Shown: in pieces, positions 6,809 to 13,711 of the stretch | How positions within the stretch are numbered: the first letter of the stretch is position 1 | How the letters are laid out: each line of letters starts with the position of its first letter | DNA from: Pseudomonadota bacterium | GTDB lineage: Bacteria; Pseudomonadota; Alphaproteobacteria; Rhizobiales; Kaistiaceae | Length of the DNA: 16,933 nucleotides | Assembly: GCA_023433185.1 (NCBI GenBank) | Contig: JAEZEN010000138.1 | Span: forward strand, 1 to 16,933 | Direction of reading: 5' to 3' | Made by a program: the position numbers and the translations under genes | Notes under the pieces: generated by a model | Told to the model about the DNA's origin: nothing | Database searches by the model: none | Seen by the model: only the letters and a program-made list of their open reading frames with translations

Positions 6809-8296
6809 TCATGCCGCGGCTATGTCGTCGGTCACATCGCCCTCGAGGCCGAGCTCCTTGAGCTTGCGGTAGAGGGTGGAGCGGCCGATGCCGAGCTTGC
6901 GGGCGACGAGCGAGATGCGGCCCTGGTAGCGCGACAGGGCGAGCCGGATCATCCGTGCCTCGACCGCGGCCAGCGGACGGATGTCGCCGGACGCATCGAA
7001 GGCGAAGGTATCGTCGTCGCCCTCGCCCCCCGCCGGGCCGGACCGTGCGATGGCGACGGGCCCCGTGCCGAGCGGCAGATGCGCCGTCGCCGCGAGCGGC
7101 GGTGGCCCCTCGACCTGATGAGCGACCTGGGGAAACTCGGCGGGCGTCAGCCATGCCTCGTCGGCGAGGACCACGGCCCGGAACATGGCGTTCTCGAGCT
7201 GCCGCACATTGCCGGGCCAGTCATGGCGCTGGAGCAGGTCGAGGGCGTCCGCCGAGACGCCGCGGATGAACGCCTTGCCCTCCTCGGCGGCGAAGCGCGC
7301 GGTGAAGTGGCGGACCAGCTCGGCGATGTCCTCGCGGCGCTCGCGGAGCGGCGGAACGCGGATCGGAAAGACGTTGAGCCGGTAGTAGAGGTCCTCACGG
7401 AAGGCGCCGGCCTTGACGAGGTCGATCAGGCTGCGATTGGTCGCCGAGATGAGCCGGAAGTCCACCCGCACCGGCCGGCGCGCGCCCACCGGGTCGATCT
7501 CGCCGTCCTGAAGGGCGCGGAGAAGCTTGACCTGGACGTCGAGCGGCAGCTCGCCGACCTCGTCGAGGAAGAGCGTGCCGCGATCCGCCTCGCGGAACTT
7601 GCCGACATGCTTCTCGGCGGCGCCGGTGAAGGCGCCCTTCTCATGGCCGAAGAGGATCGATTCGACCAGGGTCGCGGGGACCGCACCGCAATTGAGGGTG
7701 ACGAAGGGCCTGGCGCGGCGGTCGCTGGTGCCCTGGATGGCGCGGGCGACGAGTTCCTTCCCGACCCCCGATTCGCCCTCGATGAGGATGGGGATCTGCG
7801 ATGCCGCGGCCCGCCGGCCGAGGGCGATGACGCGCTCCATGGCCGGGCTGCGGGTGATGATGTCGGTGAAGGTCAAGGTGCCGGCGGCACTCCGCTTCAT
7901 GCGCTGGATTTCGCCCTCGAGCGCACCGAGGCGAAGCGCGTTCTCGATCGACACCTGGAGGCGGTCCGGCGAGACCGGCTTGACGACGAAATCGGCGGCC
8001 CCGGCGCGCATCGCGGCGACCACCGTCTCGATCCCGCCATGGGCGGTCTGGACGATCACCGGCAGGAGCCGATCCTCGGCGCGGAGCCGGGCGAGGACCG
8101 CCATGCCGTCGACCTCCGGCATCATCAGGTCGAGGATCATCAGCGCCACCGCCTCGCCGTCCGGCGCGGCCAGCTTGTCGATCGCCTCCCGCCCCGAACT
8201 CGCGGTGAGCGGCCGGTGGCCGAAGCGCTCGACCGCGTGGCCGAGCAGGCGGCGCTGGACCGGTTCGTCGTCGACGATGAGGATGGTGGCGGACAT
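6809..8296 (-). CDS. NtrC-family sigma-54-dependent response regulator
   Basis: The 495-residue protein has a complete three-domain layout. The receiver domain (1 to about 120) has acidic pocket D9/D10, phospho-acceptor D56 in ILDLMMPEVDG, T84 and K106. The AAA+ domain (about 145-380) has Walker A GESGVGKE (174-181), GAFTGA sigma-54 contact loop (221-226), Walker B GTLFLDE (240-246) and the LYYRLNVFPI and HDWPGNVRQLEN motifs. A Fis-type helix-turn-helix sits near the C-terminus (RISLVARKLGIGRSTLYRKL). All residues needed for phosphorylation, ATP hydrolysis and sigma-54 activation appear intact. No histidine kinase is in the window, so it is an orphan here. The neighbouring transpeptidase makes envelope genes candidate targets, by context only. 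The ATG is at 8294-8296; a 15-bp palindrome sits where a ribosome site is expected. Confidence 0.93.
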   Translation of the reverse strand: MSATILIVDDEPVQRRLLGHAVERFGHRPLTASSGREAIDKLAAPDGEAVALMILDLMMPEVDGMAVLARLRAEDRLLPVIVQTAHGGIETVVAAMRAGAADFVVKPVSPDRLQVSIENALRLGALEGEIQRMKRSAAGTLTFTDIITRSPAMERVIALGRRAAASQIPILIEGESGVGKELVARAIQGTSDRRARPFVTLNCGAVPATLVESILFGHEKGAFTGAAEKHVGKFREADRGTLFLDEVGELPLDVQVKLLRALQDGEIDPVGARRPVRVDFRLISATNRSLIDLVKAGAFREDLYYRLNVFPIRVPPLRERREDIAELVRHFTARFAAEEGKAFIRGVSADALDLLQRHDWPGNVRQLENAMFRAVVLADEAWLTPAEFPQVAHQVEGPPPLAATAHLPLGTGPVAIARSGPAGGEGDDDTFAFDASGDIRPLAAVEARMIRLALSRYQGRISLVARKLGIGRSTLYRKLKELGLEGDVTDDIAAA

Positions 8297-8298
8297 GG

Positions 8299-8313
8299 GG
8301 CCGATGATCGGCC
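8299..8313. promoter_or_regulatory. Perfect 15-bp palindrome at the response-regulator start
   Basis: GGCCGAT (8299-8305) and ATCGGCC (8307-8313) are exact inverted repeats around one base, ending 2 nt before the start codon of the sigma-54 regulator. It could be an operator for autoregulation or an RNA hairpin over the translation start. No Shine-Dalgarno sequence is visible there. Confidence 0.4.
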
Positions 8314-8320
8314 GACGCGG

Positions 8321-8335
8321 TTAACGGGGACCTAA
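8321..8335. promoter_or_regulatory. CtrA-like box (TTAA-N7-CTAA)
   Basis: TTAA at 8321-8324 and CTAA at 8332-8335 are spaced by 7 nt, one mismatch from the CtrA consensus. It lies 25-39 nt upstream of the response-regulator start codon and next to the 15-bp palindrome. The evidence is pattern only. Confidence 0.25.
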
Positions 8336-8409
8336 CCGGCGGCAGGACGGCGCGCGGCCCCGCCTGGCCTGACCCGCGTTGCCTCGATGGACGGCGGCCC
8401 GGCCCGGTT

Positions 8410-8535
8410 CTATCGGGGCAACCCGCCCCGGCCGAGCGGGCTGAACGCATTGTGGGCAAGCCAGATCGAAAAGCCGGCGGCGAGAAGGACAAGCGTGGCG
8501 ACCACGATGACCGGAATCAAGATGAAGAGCGACAT
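8410..8535 (-). CDS. Possible 41-residue single-pass membrane protein
   Basis: This short frame encodes one strongly hydrophobic helix (FILIPVIVVATLVLLAAGFSIWLA, about residues 4-27) and a short polar tail (HNAFSPLGRGGLPR). The composition is typical of real bacterial small membrane proteins and unlike the arginine/proline-rich shadow frames of this DNA. The ATG is at 8533-8535, with no strong ribosome site. It lies about 113 bp upstream of the response-regulator start, on the same strand. No family is recognised. Confidence 0.4.
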   Translation of the reverse strand: MSLFILIPVIVVATLVLLAAGFSIWLAHNAFSPLGRGGLPR

Positions 8536-8721
8536 ACCATCGACATGGCGCCGAATTGTGGGCTTTCGATGACATGATCCGGCCTGGGCGTTCACTCATC
8601 GCCTCAGGTTAAGCTTGGAATAGTCCCAAATCGCATCGCCGATTTACTGTCTTGAGACTTTCGGCGACACGACCTTCCGCGGACTCCCCCTCCGGAAAAG
8701 ACCAGGGAAAGCCGGCGCCGC
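8536..8721. other. Non-coding stretch with an AT-rich inverted repeat
   Basis: This 186-bp gap lies downstream of the DUF899 gene. It includes AAATCG (8628-8633) and CGATTT (8640-8645), a 6-bp inverted repeat with a 6-nt loop in an unusually AT-rich patch (about 8609-8650). There is no T tract on either side. It may hold a promoter for the small membrane ORF. No RNA gene is recognised. Confidence 0.35.
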
Positions 8722-9423
8722 CTACCGGGGATAGGCGAGGCTCGGGTACCACTGCGGGTCCCGACCCTCGGGCGTGAGGTCGAGGAAGTTCCACAACGGC
8801 ATGAGGTCGGGGGCACCGCGGGGATCCTCGCCGGGGTCGGCGGTCTGGCCCATCTCGTCCTGCCAGAAATGACGGATCGTGCCGTCGCGCCGGGTGAAGA
8901 CGTTGAGGCCGGGCACGTCGGCATCCTCAGGGTGAACGAAGTCGCGGGTGTAGTCGCCGCTCATGTCCGAATAGAGCCGGAGGTGCTTCCAGCCGCGCTC
9001 CTCGGCGAAGGCAGCCAGCCGTCCGATGGGCGAGCGGGCGACCATGACCAACGACGCCTTCTGCCCGATATGGTCGGCGTTGCCGTCCCAGGCGCTCATC
9101 GCCGCCGTGCACATCGGGCAGGGGCGCGCCCGTTCGGGGCCATACATGAACTTGTAGACGACGAGCGTGTCGTGCGGCCCGAACAGGTCGGCGAGGGATG
9201 CCGGCCCGCCGGCGCCGTCGAAGACATACTGGCGCGCCACCGGCGGCCCCGGCGGCAGCGCCCGGCGCTGCCGGGCGACGCGCTCGATCTGGCGGCGGAG
9301 CGCGATCTCCTCCGCGAGCAGCGCGGTGCGGGCACGGCGGTATTCCGGGCTCTCACCGGCCACGTCGATCGTGCTGCGGGCGGCGAGTTCCTCGGCGGGA
9401 ACGAGGGTGGGTACATCGTTCAT
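8722..9423 (-). CDS. DUF899 family thioredoxin-like protein
   Basis: The 233-residue protein matches the DUF899 family. It has an N-terminal helical region (about 24-55, with YRRARTALLAEEIALRRQIE), then a thioredoxin-like fold with YKFMYGPERARPCPMCTAAM, giving a CPMC pair at C102/C105. The family block GQKASLVMVARSPIGRLAAFAEERGW follows, then LNVFTRRDGTIRHFW. The CxxC pair suggests a disulfide redox or peroxiredoxin-like role, but the substrate is unknown. There is no signal peptide, so it is probably cytosolic. The start is the ATG at 9421-9423 because GGAGGAG stands about 8 nt upstream; a GTG at 9481-9483 would add 20 proline/arginine-rich residues and lacks such support. It is divergent from the oligoendopeptidase gene. 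Confidence 0.88.
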   Translation of the reverse strand: MNDVPTLVPAEELAARSTIDVAGESPEYRRARTALLAEEIALRRQIERVARQRRALPPGPPVARQYVFDGAGGPASLADLFGPHDTLVVYKFMYGPERARPCPMCTAAMSAWDGNADHIGQKASLVMVARSPIGRLAAFAEERGWKHLRLYSDMSGDYTRDFVHPEDADVPGLNVFTRRDGTIRHFWQDEMGQTADPGEDPRGAPDLMPLWNFLDLTPEGRDPQWYPSLAYPR

Positions 9424-9575
9424 GGCGGGCTCCTCCGGTGGGTCTCCGTCAGGACGACGAACGGCGGCCGGCGGATTCGACACGTCGCGCCGTCCAGGGG
9501 GCGCTGTCGGGTTGCCTTCGCGGCCGTCCGGCCATAGCTGATAGCGTCGGCCTCCAATCCGAAAGAAGCAGCCCC

Positions 9576-11396
9576 ATGTCCCTGGACGATCCCTTCGCCG
9601 TCGTGATTGAGAATCCCTATGGCGAGTTGCCGGAGTGGAACCTCGCCGATCTCTATCCGGGCGAGGACTCGCCGGAACTCAAGGCCGCGCTTTCGCGCGC
9701 CGAAGCCTCGTCGATGGCCTTCGCCGAGCGCTGGCGGGGCAAGCTCGGGGACATCGCTGCCGGCGCCGAAGCCGGGACGCGGCTCGCCGAGGCGGTCCGC
9801 GAATACGAGGCGCTCGACGACCTGCTCGGCCGCATCATGTCGTTCGCCGGGCTCCGCCACGCCGGCAACACGATCGACCCGGCGATCTCGAAATTCTACG
9901 GCGACGTCCAGGAGCGGATCACCAACGCGGCGACCCACCTCCTCTTCTTCACGCTGGAACTGAACCGCATCGACGACGCGGTGCTCGCCGTCGCCATGGA
10001 GGATCCCGCCCTCGGCCACTACCGGCCGTGGCTCGAGGACGTGCGGAAGGAGAAGCCGCACCAGCTCGAGGACCGGGTCGAGCAGCTCTTCCACGAGAAG
10101 TCGGTCACCGGACGGGGCGCCTGGAACCGGCTCTTCGACGAGACCATCGCCACGCTCCGCTTCAAGGTCGGGGAAGAGGAACTGGCGATCGAGCCGACCC
10201 TCAATCTCCTCCAGGATTCCGACGGCGCCAGGCGGCGGCAGGCGGCGGAAGCGCTCGGCGAGACCTTCAAGGAGAACATCCGTCTCTTCACGCTGATCAC
10301 CAATACCCTCGCCAAGGACAAGGAGATCTCCGACCGCTGGCGGAACTTCGACGACGTCGCGGCGTCACGCCATCTCGCCAACCGGGTCGAGCCGGAGGTG
10401 GTCGACGCGCTGGTCGCGGCGGTGACGGCGGCCTATCCGCGGCTCTCGCACCGCTACTACAGGCTCAAGGCGAAATGGTTCGGCCGCGATGTCCTGCCCT
10501 ACTGGGACCGGAACGCGCCGCTGCCCAAGGTGCCGCAGCGGACGATCCGGTTCGAGGAGGCGCGGGCGACCGTGCTCGGTGCCTACGGGCTGTTCTCGGG
10601 GGAGATCGCCGACATCGCCCGGCGCTTCTTCGAGGAGCGCTGGATCGACGCGCCGGTCCGCCCGGGCAAGGCGCCGGGGGCCTTCTCGCACCCCACCGTT
10701 CCCTCCGCCCACCCCTACATCCTCCTCAACTACCAGGGGAAGGTGCGGGACGGTATGACGCTGGCCCACGAGCTCGGCCACGGCGTCCACCAGGTGCTCG
10801 CCGCGCCGCAGGGCGCCCTGATGGCGCCGACGCCGCTGACGCTGGCCGAGACCGCGAGCGTGTTCGGCGAGATGCTCACCTTCCGAGCGCTCCTGGCCGA
10901 GACCGCCGACGCGGCGCAGCGGAAGGCGATGCTGGCCGCCAAGGTCGAGGACATGATCAACACCGTGGTCCGCCAGATCGCCTTCTACAGCTTCGAGCGG
11001 AAGCTCCATATCGAGCGGCGCGAGGGCGAACTGACCGCGGAGCGGATCGGCGAATTGTGGATGGAGGTGCAGGGTGCAAGCCTCGGCCCGGCGATCCGCC
11101 TCGGCCCGGGCTACGAGACCTTCTGGTCCTACATCCCGCACTTCATCCACTCGCCCTTCTACGTCTACGCCTATGCCTTCGGCGACTGTCTGGTAAATTC
11201 GCTCTACGCGGTCTACGAGGAACACCCGCAGGGCTTCGAGGCGAAGTACCTCGCGATGCTCAGGGCCGGCGGCACCAAGGGCCACAAGGAGCTGCTCGCC
11301 CCCTTCGGCCTCGCCGCCACCGACCCCGGCTTCTGGGACAAGGGCCTCGGCGTCATCGACGGGCTGATCACCGAGCTCGAGGCGATGGAGAAGTAG
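9576..11396 (+). CDS. pepF: M3 family oligoendopeptidase F
   Basis: This 606-residue zinc metallopeptidase, probably cytosolic, would degrade short peptides. The length is typical of the M3B/PepF family. The active site is LAHELGHGVH, with H398, E399 and H402. The third ligand is E425 in TLAETASVFGEML. The N-terminus has the family-typical PEWNLADLYPGEDSPELKAAL. The C-terminal part has the substrate-side residues YIPHFIHSPFYVYAYAFGDCLV. The frame is open upstream, but homology begins at the ATG at 9576, with AAAGAAG upstream. A 56-residue membrane protein ORF begins 5 nt after the stop and is probably co-transcribed. It is divergent from the DUF899 gene across a 152-bp gap in which I could not define a clear promoter. 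Confidence 0.93.
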   Translation: MSLDDPFAVVIENPYGELPEWNLADLYPGEDSPELKAALSRAEASSMAFAERWRGKLGDIAAGAEAGTRLAEAVREYEALDDLLGRIMSFAGLRHAGNTIDPAISKFYGDVQERITNAATHLLFFTLELNRIDDAVLAVAMEDPALGHYRPWLEDVRKEKPHQLEDRVEQLFHEKSVTGRGAWNRLFDETIATLRFKVGEEELAIEPTLNLLQDSDGARRRQAAEALGETFKENIRLFTLITNTLAKDKEISDRWRNFDDVAASRHLANRVEPEVVDALVAAVTAAYPRLSHRYYRLKAKWFGRDVLPYWDRNAPLPKVPQRTIRFEEARATVLGAYGLFSGEIADIARRFFEERWIDAPVRPGKAPGAFSHPTVPSAHPYILLNYQGKVRDGMTLAHELGHGVHQVLAAPQGALMAPTPLTLAETASVFGEMLTFRALLAETADAAQRKAMLAAKVEDMINTVVRQIAFYSFERKLHIERREGELTAERIGELWMEVQGASLGPAIRLGPGYETFWSYIPHFIHSPFYVYAYAFGDCLVNSLYAVYEEHPQGFEAKYLAMLRAGGTKGHKELLAPFGLAATDPGFWDKGLGVIDGLITELEAMEK

Positions 11397-11401
11397 TCCC
11401 C

Positions 11402-11572
11402 ATGCCCCTGATCCTCTTCATCCTCATCGTGATCCTGATCGCCCACATCGGGTTCTGGGACACCTTCGGTGCGATCCTCGGCGCGGTCGCGATGATGGCG
11501 CTCTTCATCATCCTCGTCGTGGCGGTGATCGCGCTGATCGGCATGTACGTGGCGCGGCGGCTGCTGTCGTAG
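11402..11572 (+). CDS. Small two-helix membrane protein downstream of pepF
   Basis: This 56-residue, almost wholly hydrophobic protein has two predicted helices (about 3-17 and 24-50) and a short basic tail (ARRLLS). It begins 5 nt after the pepF stop, so it is probably in the same transcript and perhaps translationally coupled; GGAGAAG at the end of pepF could serve as ribosome site. It belongs to no family I recognise. The strong hydrophobic pattern and tight spacing argue that it is a real gene. Confidence 0.65.
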   Translation: MPLILFILIVILIAHIGFWDTFGAILGAVAMMALFIILVVAVIALIGMYVARRLLS

Positions 11573-11579
11573 CGCTTCC

Positions 11580-11608
11580 TTGCCGGCGCCACCGGAATGT
11601 TGTACAAT
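11580..11608 (+). promoter_or_regulatory. Promoter of the toxin-antitoxin operon
   Basis: TTGCCG at 11580-11585 (-35, 4 of 6) and TACAAT at 11603-11608 (-10, 5 of 6) are exactly 17 nt apart. This predicts a transcript start near 11615, about 20 nt before the antitoxin ATG. The -10 element lies inside the palindromic operator. Confidence 0.65.
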
Positions 11609-11618
11609 GTGTACAACA
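11598..11618. promoter_or_regulatory. Perfect palindromic operator of the toxin-antitoxin operon
   Basis: TGTTGTACA (11598-11606) and TGTACAACA (11610-11618) are perfect 9-bp inverted repeats around a 3-bp centre. The site covers the -10 element and predicted transcript start, and ends 16 nt before the antitoxin ATG. This is the expected position for autorepression by an AbrB-fold antitoxin dimer. Confidence 0.75.
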
Positions 11619-11634
11619 ACAAGGATTGGATGCC

Positions 11635-11859
11635 ATGAAACTCGAAGTGAAGAAGATCGGGAACTCGACCGGCCTCATCCTGCCGAAGGAACTCCTCACC
11701 CGTCTCGATTTTCGACAGGGCGACTGGCTAAGCGTCGTCGAGATGGCTGATGGAAGCCTTCGGCTCAAGCGCTCGGAAGAGACATTCGACAAGGGAATGG
11801 AGATCGCGGAGAAGGCGATGGATACCTATCGCAACGCGCTGCAGGAACTTGCCAAGTGA
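11635..11859 (+). CDS. AbrB/MazE-family antitoxin
   Basis: The 74-residue protein begins with a SpoVT/AbrB/MazE swapped-hairpin DNA-binding domain: MKLEVKKIGNSTGLILPKELL, then LDFRQGDWLSVVEMADGSLRLKR (to about residue 44). The C-terminal tail (about 45-74, with ETFDKGMEIAEKAMDTYRNAL) is charged and helical and should be the toxin-neutralising part. The ATG at 11635 is chosen because AAGGA (11621-11625) sits 9 nt upstream; a TTG at 11626 would abut that site. Its stop overlaps the toxin start by 4 nt (GTGA), implying translational coupling. DNA binding at the adjacent palindrome, with toxin-modulated autoregulation, is inferred from known type II systems. Base composition looks lower in GC than the flanks. 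Confidence 0.88.
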   Translation: MKLEVKKIGNSTGLILPKELLTRLDFRQGDWLSVVEMADGSLRLKRSEETFDKGMEIAEKAMDTYRNALQELAK

Positions 11860-12248
11860 GGGAAGAGCCGATCTGGCTTCCAACAGATCTGGTCATCGCC
11901 ATTCACGACAGACAGCTGCAGAGGTTCGGAGGACCGCCGGGCATCCGCGATGCTGGCGCGCTGGAATCGGCACTGGATCGGGCGAGGAACCGGTGGGCCT
12001 ACGAGGAAGGCGATCTGGCGCAACTCGCAGCCGCCTATGCCTTTGGCATCGCCAGAAACCATCCCTTCGTCGACGGAAACAAGCGCGCAGCCCTCCTGTC
12101 GCTTGTCACCTTCCTCGGGCTGAATGGCATCGACTTCGTTGCTGACGAGGCCGAAGCCGTTGTCATGATCCGCGACCTCGCCGCCGGCCTCGTCGGGGAG
12201 GAGGGCCTGACCCGCTGGATCCGCGACAACTGGCCCTCCGGAGCGTAG
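11856..12248 (+). CDS. doc: Death-on-curing (Doc/Fic-fold) toxin
   Basis: The 130-residue protein has a Fic fold with HPFVDGNKR (H69 to R77), the Doc-type motif. It ends in NKR rather than the NGR of AMP-transferring Fic enzymes. P1 Doc inactivates EF-Tu by phosphorylation, so a kinase activity that stops translation is likely by homology. Other family blocks are GGPPGIRDAGALESAL (25-40), LAAAYAFGIARNHPF and KRAALLSLVTFLGLNG. The start is GTG at 11856, overlapping the antitoxin stop in GTGA, and the reading frame is intact. It is paired with an AbrB-type antitoxin rather than Phd. Lower GC than the neighbours suggests horizontal acquisition. A hairpin CCGCG-AGAAG-CGCGG (12258-12272) follows the gene without a T tract. 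Confidence 0.92.
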   Translation: MREEPIWLPTDLVIAIHDRQLQRFGGPPGIRDAGALESALDRARNRWAYEEGDLAQLAAAYAFGIARNHPFVDGNKRAALLSLVTFLGLNGIDFVADEAEAVVMIRDLAAGLVGEEGLTRWIRDNWPSGA

Positions 12249-12355
12249 ACCGGCGCTCCGCGAGAAGCGCGGCTGGCGGACCGAGGCTGCGACACCTCGC
12301 CATGCGGCGCGCTCACAGCCTTCCCGCCGCCCACATCGGCGCCTAGATTCGGCGC

Positions 12356-13711
12356 ATGGAGAACGATCCGGAACAGAACCGCCTGACCCGCCGCATCGGC
12401 CGCTATGCCCGGGTCGGGGCCAATGTCGGTGGCGTCGCCGCGCGCGTCGCCGGCGCCCGCCTGATGGGCCGCGAACTTTCGGACCCGAAGAACGGCGCGG
12501 AACTCGCCCGGGCGCTGGGCGGGCTGAAGGGCCCGCTGATGAAGGTCGCGCAAATCCTCGCCACCGTGCCCGACCTGCTGCCGCCCGAATTCGCCGCCGA
12601 GCTCAGGACGCTCCAGTCCGCCGCGCCGCCGATGGGTCCGGCCTTCGTCAAGCGCCGCATGCAGGCCGAGCTGGGGGCGGACTGGGAAAGCCGCTTCGCG
12701 TCGTTCGACAAGGCGCCGGCGGCGGCCGCCTCGCTCGGCCAGGTCCATCGCGCCACCGGCCATGACGGGCGGCGCCTCGCCTGCAAGCTCCAGTACCCGG
12801 ACATGCAGTCGGCGGTCGAGGCCGACCTCTCGCAGCTCGGCGTGCTGCTCTCGCTACAGCGCCGGATGAACCCCGAGATCGACACGTCGGAGATCGCCAA
12901 GGAGCTGGCCGAGCGGCTCCGCGAGGAGCTCGACTATGTGCGCGAGGCCCGCCAGATGCGGCTCTACGGCATCGCGCTGGCGCAGGAGCCCCTGGTGGCT
13001 GTGCCCGAGCCGGTCGAGGACCTCTCGACCCGCCGGCTCCTGACCATGACGTGGCTCGACGGCAGGCCGCTGATGGACTTCCTCGACCACGACCTCGCCG
13101 ACCGCAACCGCATCGGCACCGCCCTCTTCCGGGCGTGGTGGCACCCCTTCGCCCGCCACGGCATCATCCATGGCGACCCGCATCTCGGCAACTACGCGAT
13201 CTTCGAGGAAGACGGCCACCCGGCCGGGATCAACCTCCTCGACTTCGGCTGCATCCGCATCTTCCCGCCGACCTTCGTGTCGGGCGTGCTCGACCTGTTC
13301 CACGGCTTCCTCGAGGACGACCGCGACCGGATCGTCGGCGCCTACGAGAAGTGGGGCTTTCGCGGCCTCGACGACGACGTCATCGACATCCTCAACATCT
13401 GGGCCCGCTTCATCTACGGCCCGCTCCTCGACGACCGCGTGCGGACCATCGCGGACGGCGTGAAGCCGCAGGAATACGGCCGCCGCGAAGTCTGGCGGGT
13501 GAAGGAGGCGCTGAAGAAGACCAGGCCGATCACGGTGCCGCGCGAATTCATGCTGATGGATCGCGCCGCGATCGGCCTCGGCTCGGTGATGCTGCATCTC
13601 CGGGCGGAGCTCAACTTCCACCGCATCTTCATGGAGGCGGTAGCCGACTTCGATGTCGATGCGCTGGCCCGGCGCCAGGCGAAGGCGCTGAAGGCGGTCG
13701 GCCTCAGCTGA
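12356..13711 (+). CDS. ABC1/UbiB/ADCK-family atypical kinase (AarF-like)
   Basis: This 451-residue protein-kinase-like protein carries LKGPLMKVAQIL (58-68; the family KxGQ motif appears as K63-V-A-Q66), the alanine-rich nucleotide loop AAAASLGQVH (122-131), K144 in ACKLQYP, the catalytic-loop counterpart HGDPHLGN (272-279) and the metal-binding D296 in LLDFGC. UbiB/COQ8 relatives are ATPases that support ubiquinone synthesis or prenyl-lipid handling. E. coli UbiB is longer (about 546 residues) with C-terminal membrane helices, which I do not see here, so this may be a soluble paralogue rather than UbiB itself. The ATG at 12356 lacks a clear ribosome site. Its 3' end overlaps the convergent prenyltransferase gene by 8 bp. 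Confidence 0.88.
   Translation: MENDPEQNRLTRRIGRYARVGANVGGVAARVAGARLMGRELSDPKNGAELARALGGLKGPLMKVAQILATVPDLLPPEFAAELRTLQSAAPPMGPAFVKRRMQAELGADWESRFASFDKAPAAAASLGQVHRATGHDGRRLACKLQYPDMQSAVEADLSQLGVLLSLQRRMNPEIDTSEIAKELAERLREELDYVREARQMRLYGIALAQEPLVAVPEPVEDLSTRRLLTMTWLDGRPLMDFLDHDLADRNRIGTALFRAWWHPFARHGIIHGDPHLGNYAIFEEDGHPAGINLLDFGCIRIFPPTFVSGVLDLFHGFLEDDRDRIVGAYEKWGFRGLDDDVIDILNIWARFIYGPLLDDRVRTIADGVKPQEYGRREVWRVKEALKKTRPITVPREFMLMDRAAIGLGSVMLHLRAELNFHRIFMEAVADFDVDALARRQAKALKAVGLS

Noticed and set aside
5074..6861. 595-codon plus-strand frame opposite the L,D-transpeptidase
   Set aside because: It mirrors a gene with clear YkuD motifs. Its composition is typical of antisense frames in GC-rich DNA.
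6593..8335. 580-codon plus-strand frame opposite the sigma-54 regulator
   Set aside because: The minus-strand gene has every NtrC-family motif. The plus frame has no motif and an unnatural Asp/Arg/Gly composition.
9635..11401. Long alternative plus-strand frame overlapping pepF
   Set aside because: The upstream part is an out-of-frame shadow of pepF. Only its last 56 codons (11402-11572), starting at their own ATG, look real.
12258..12272. CCGCG-AGAAG-CGCGG hairpin after the toxin gene as a terminator
   Set aside because: It has a short stem and no T tract, so it is recorded only as a hairpin.
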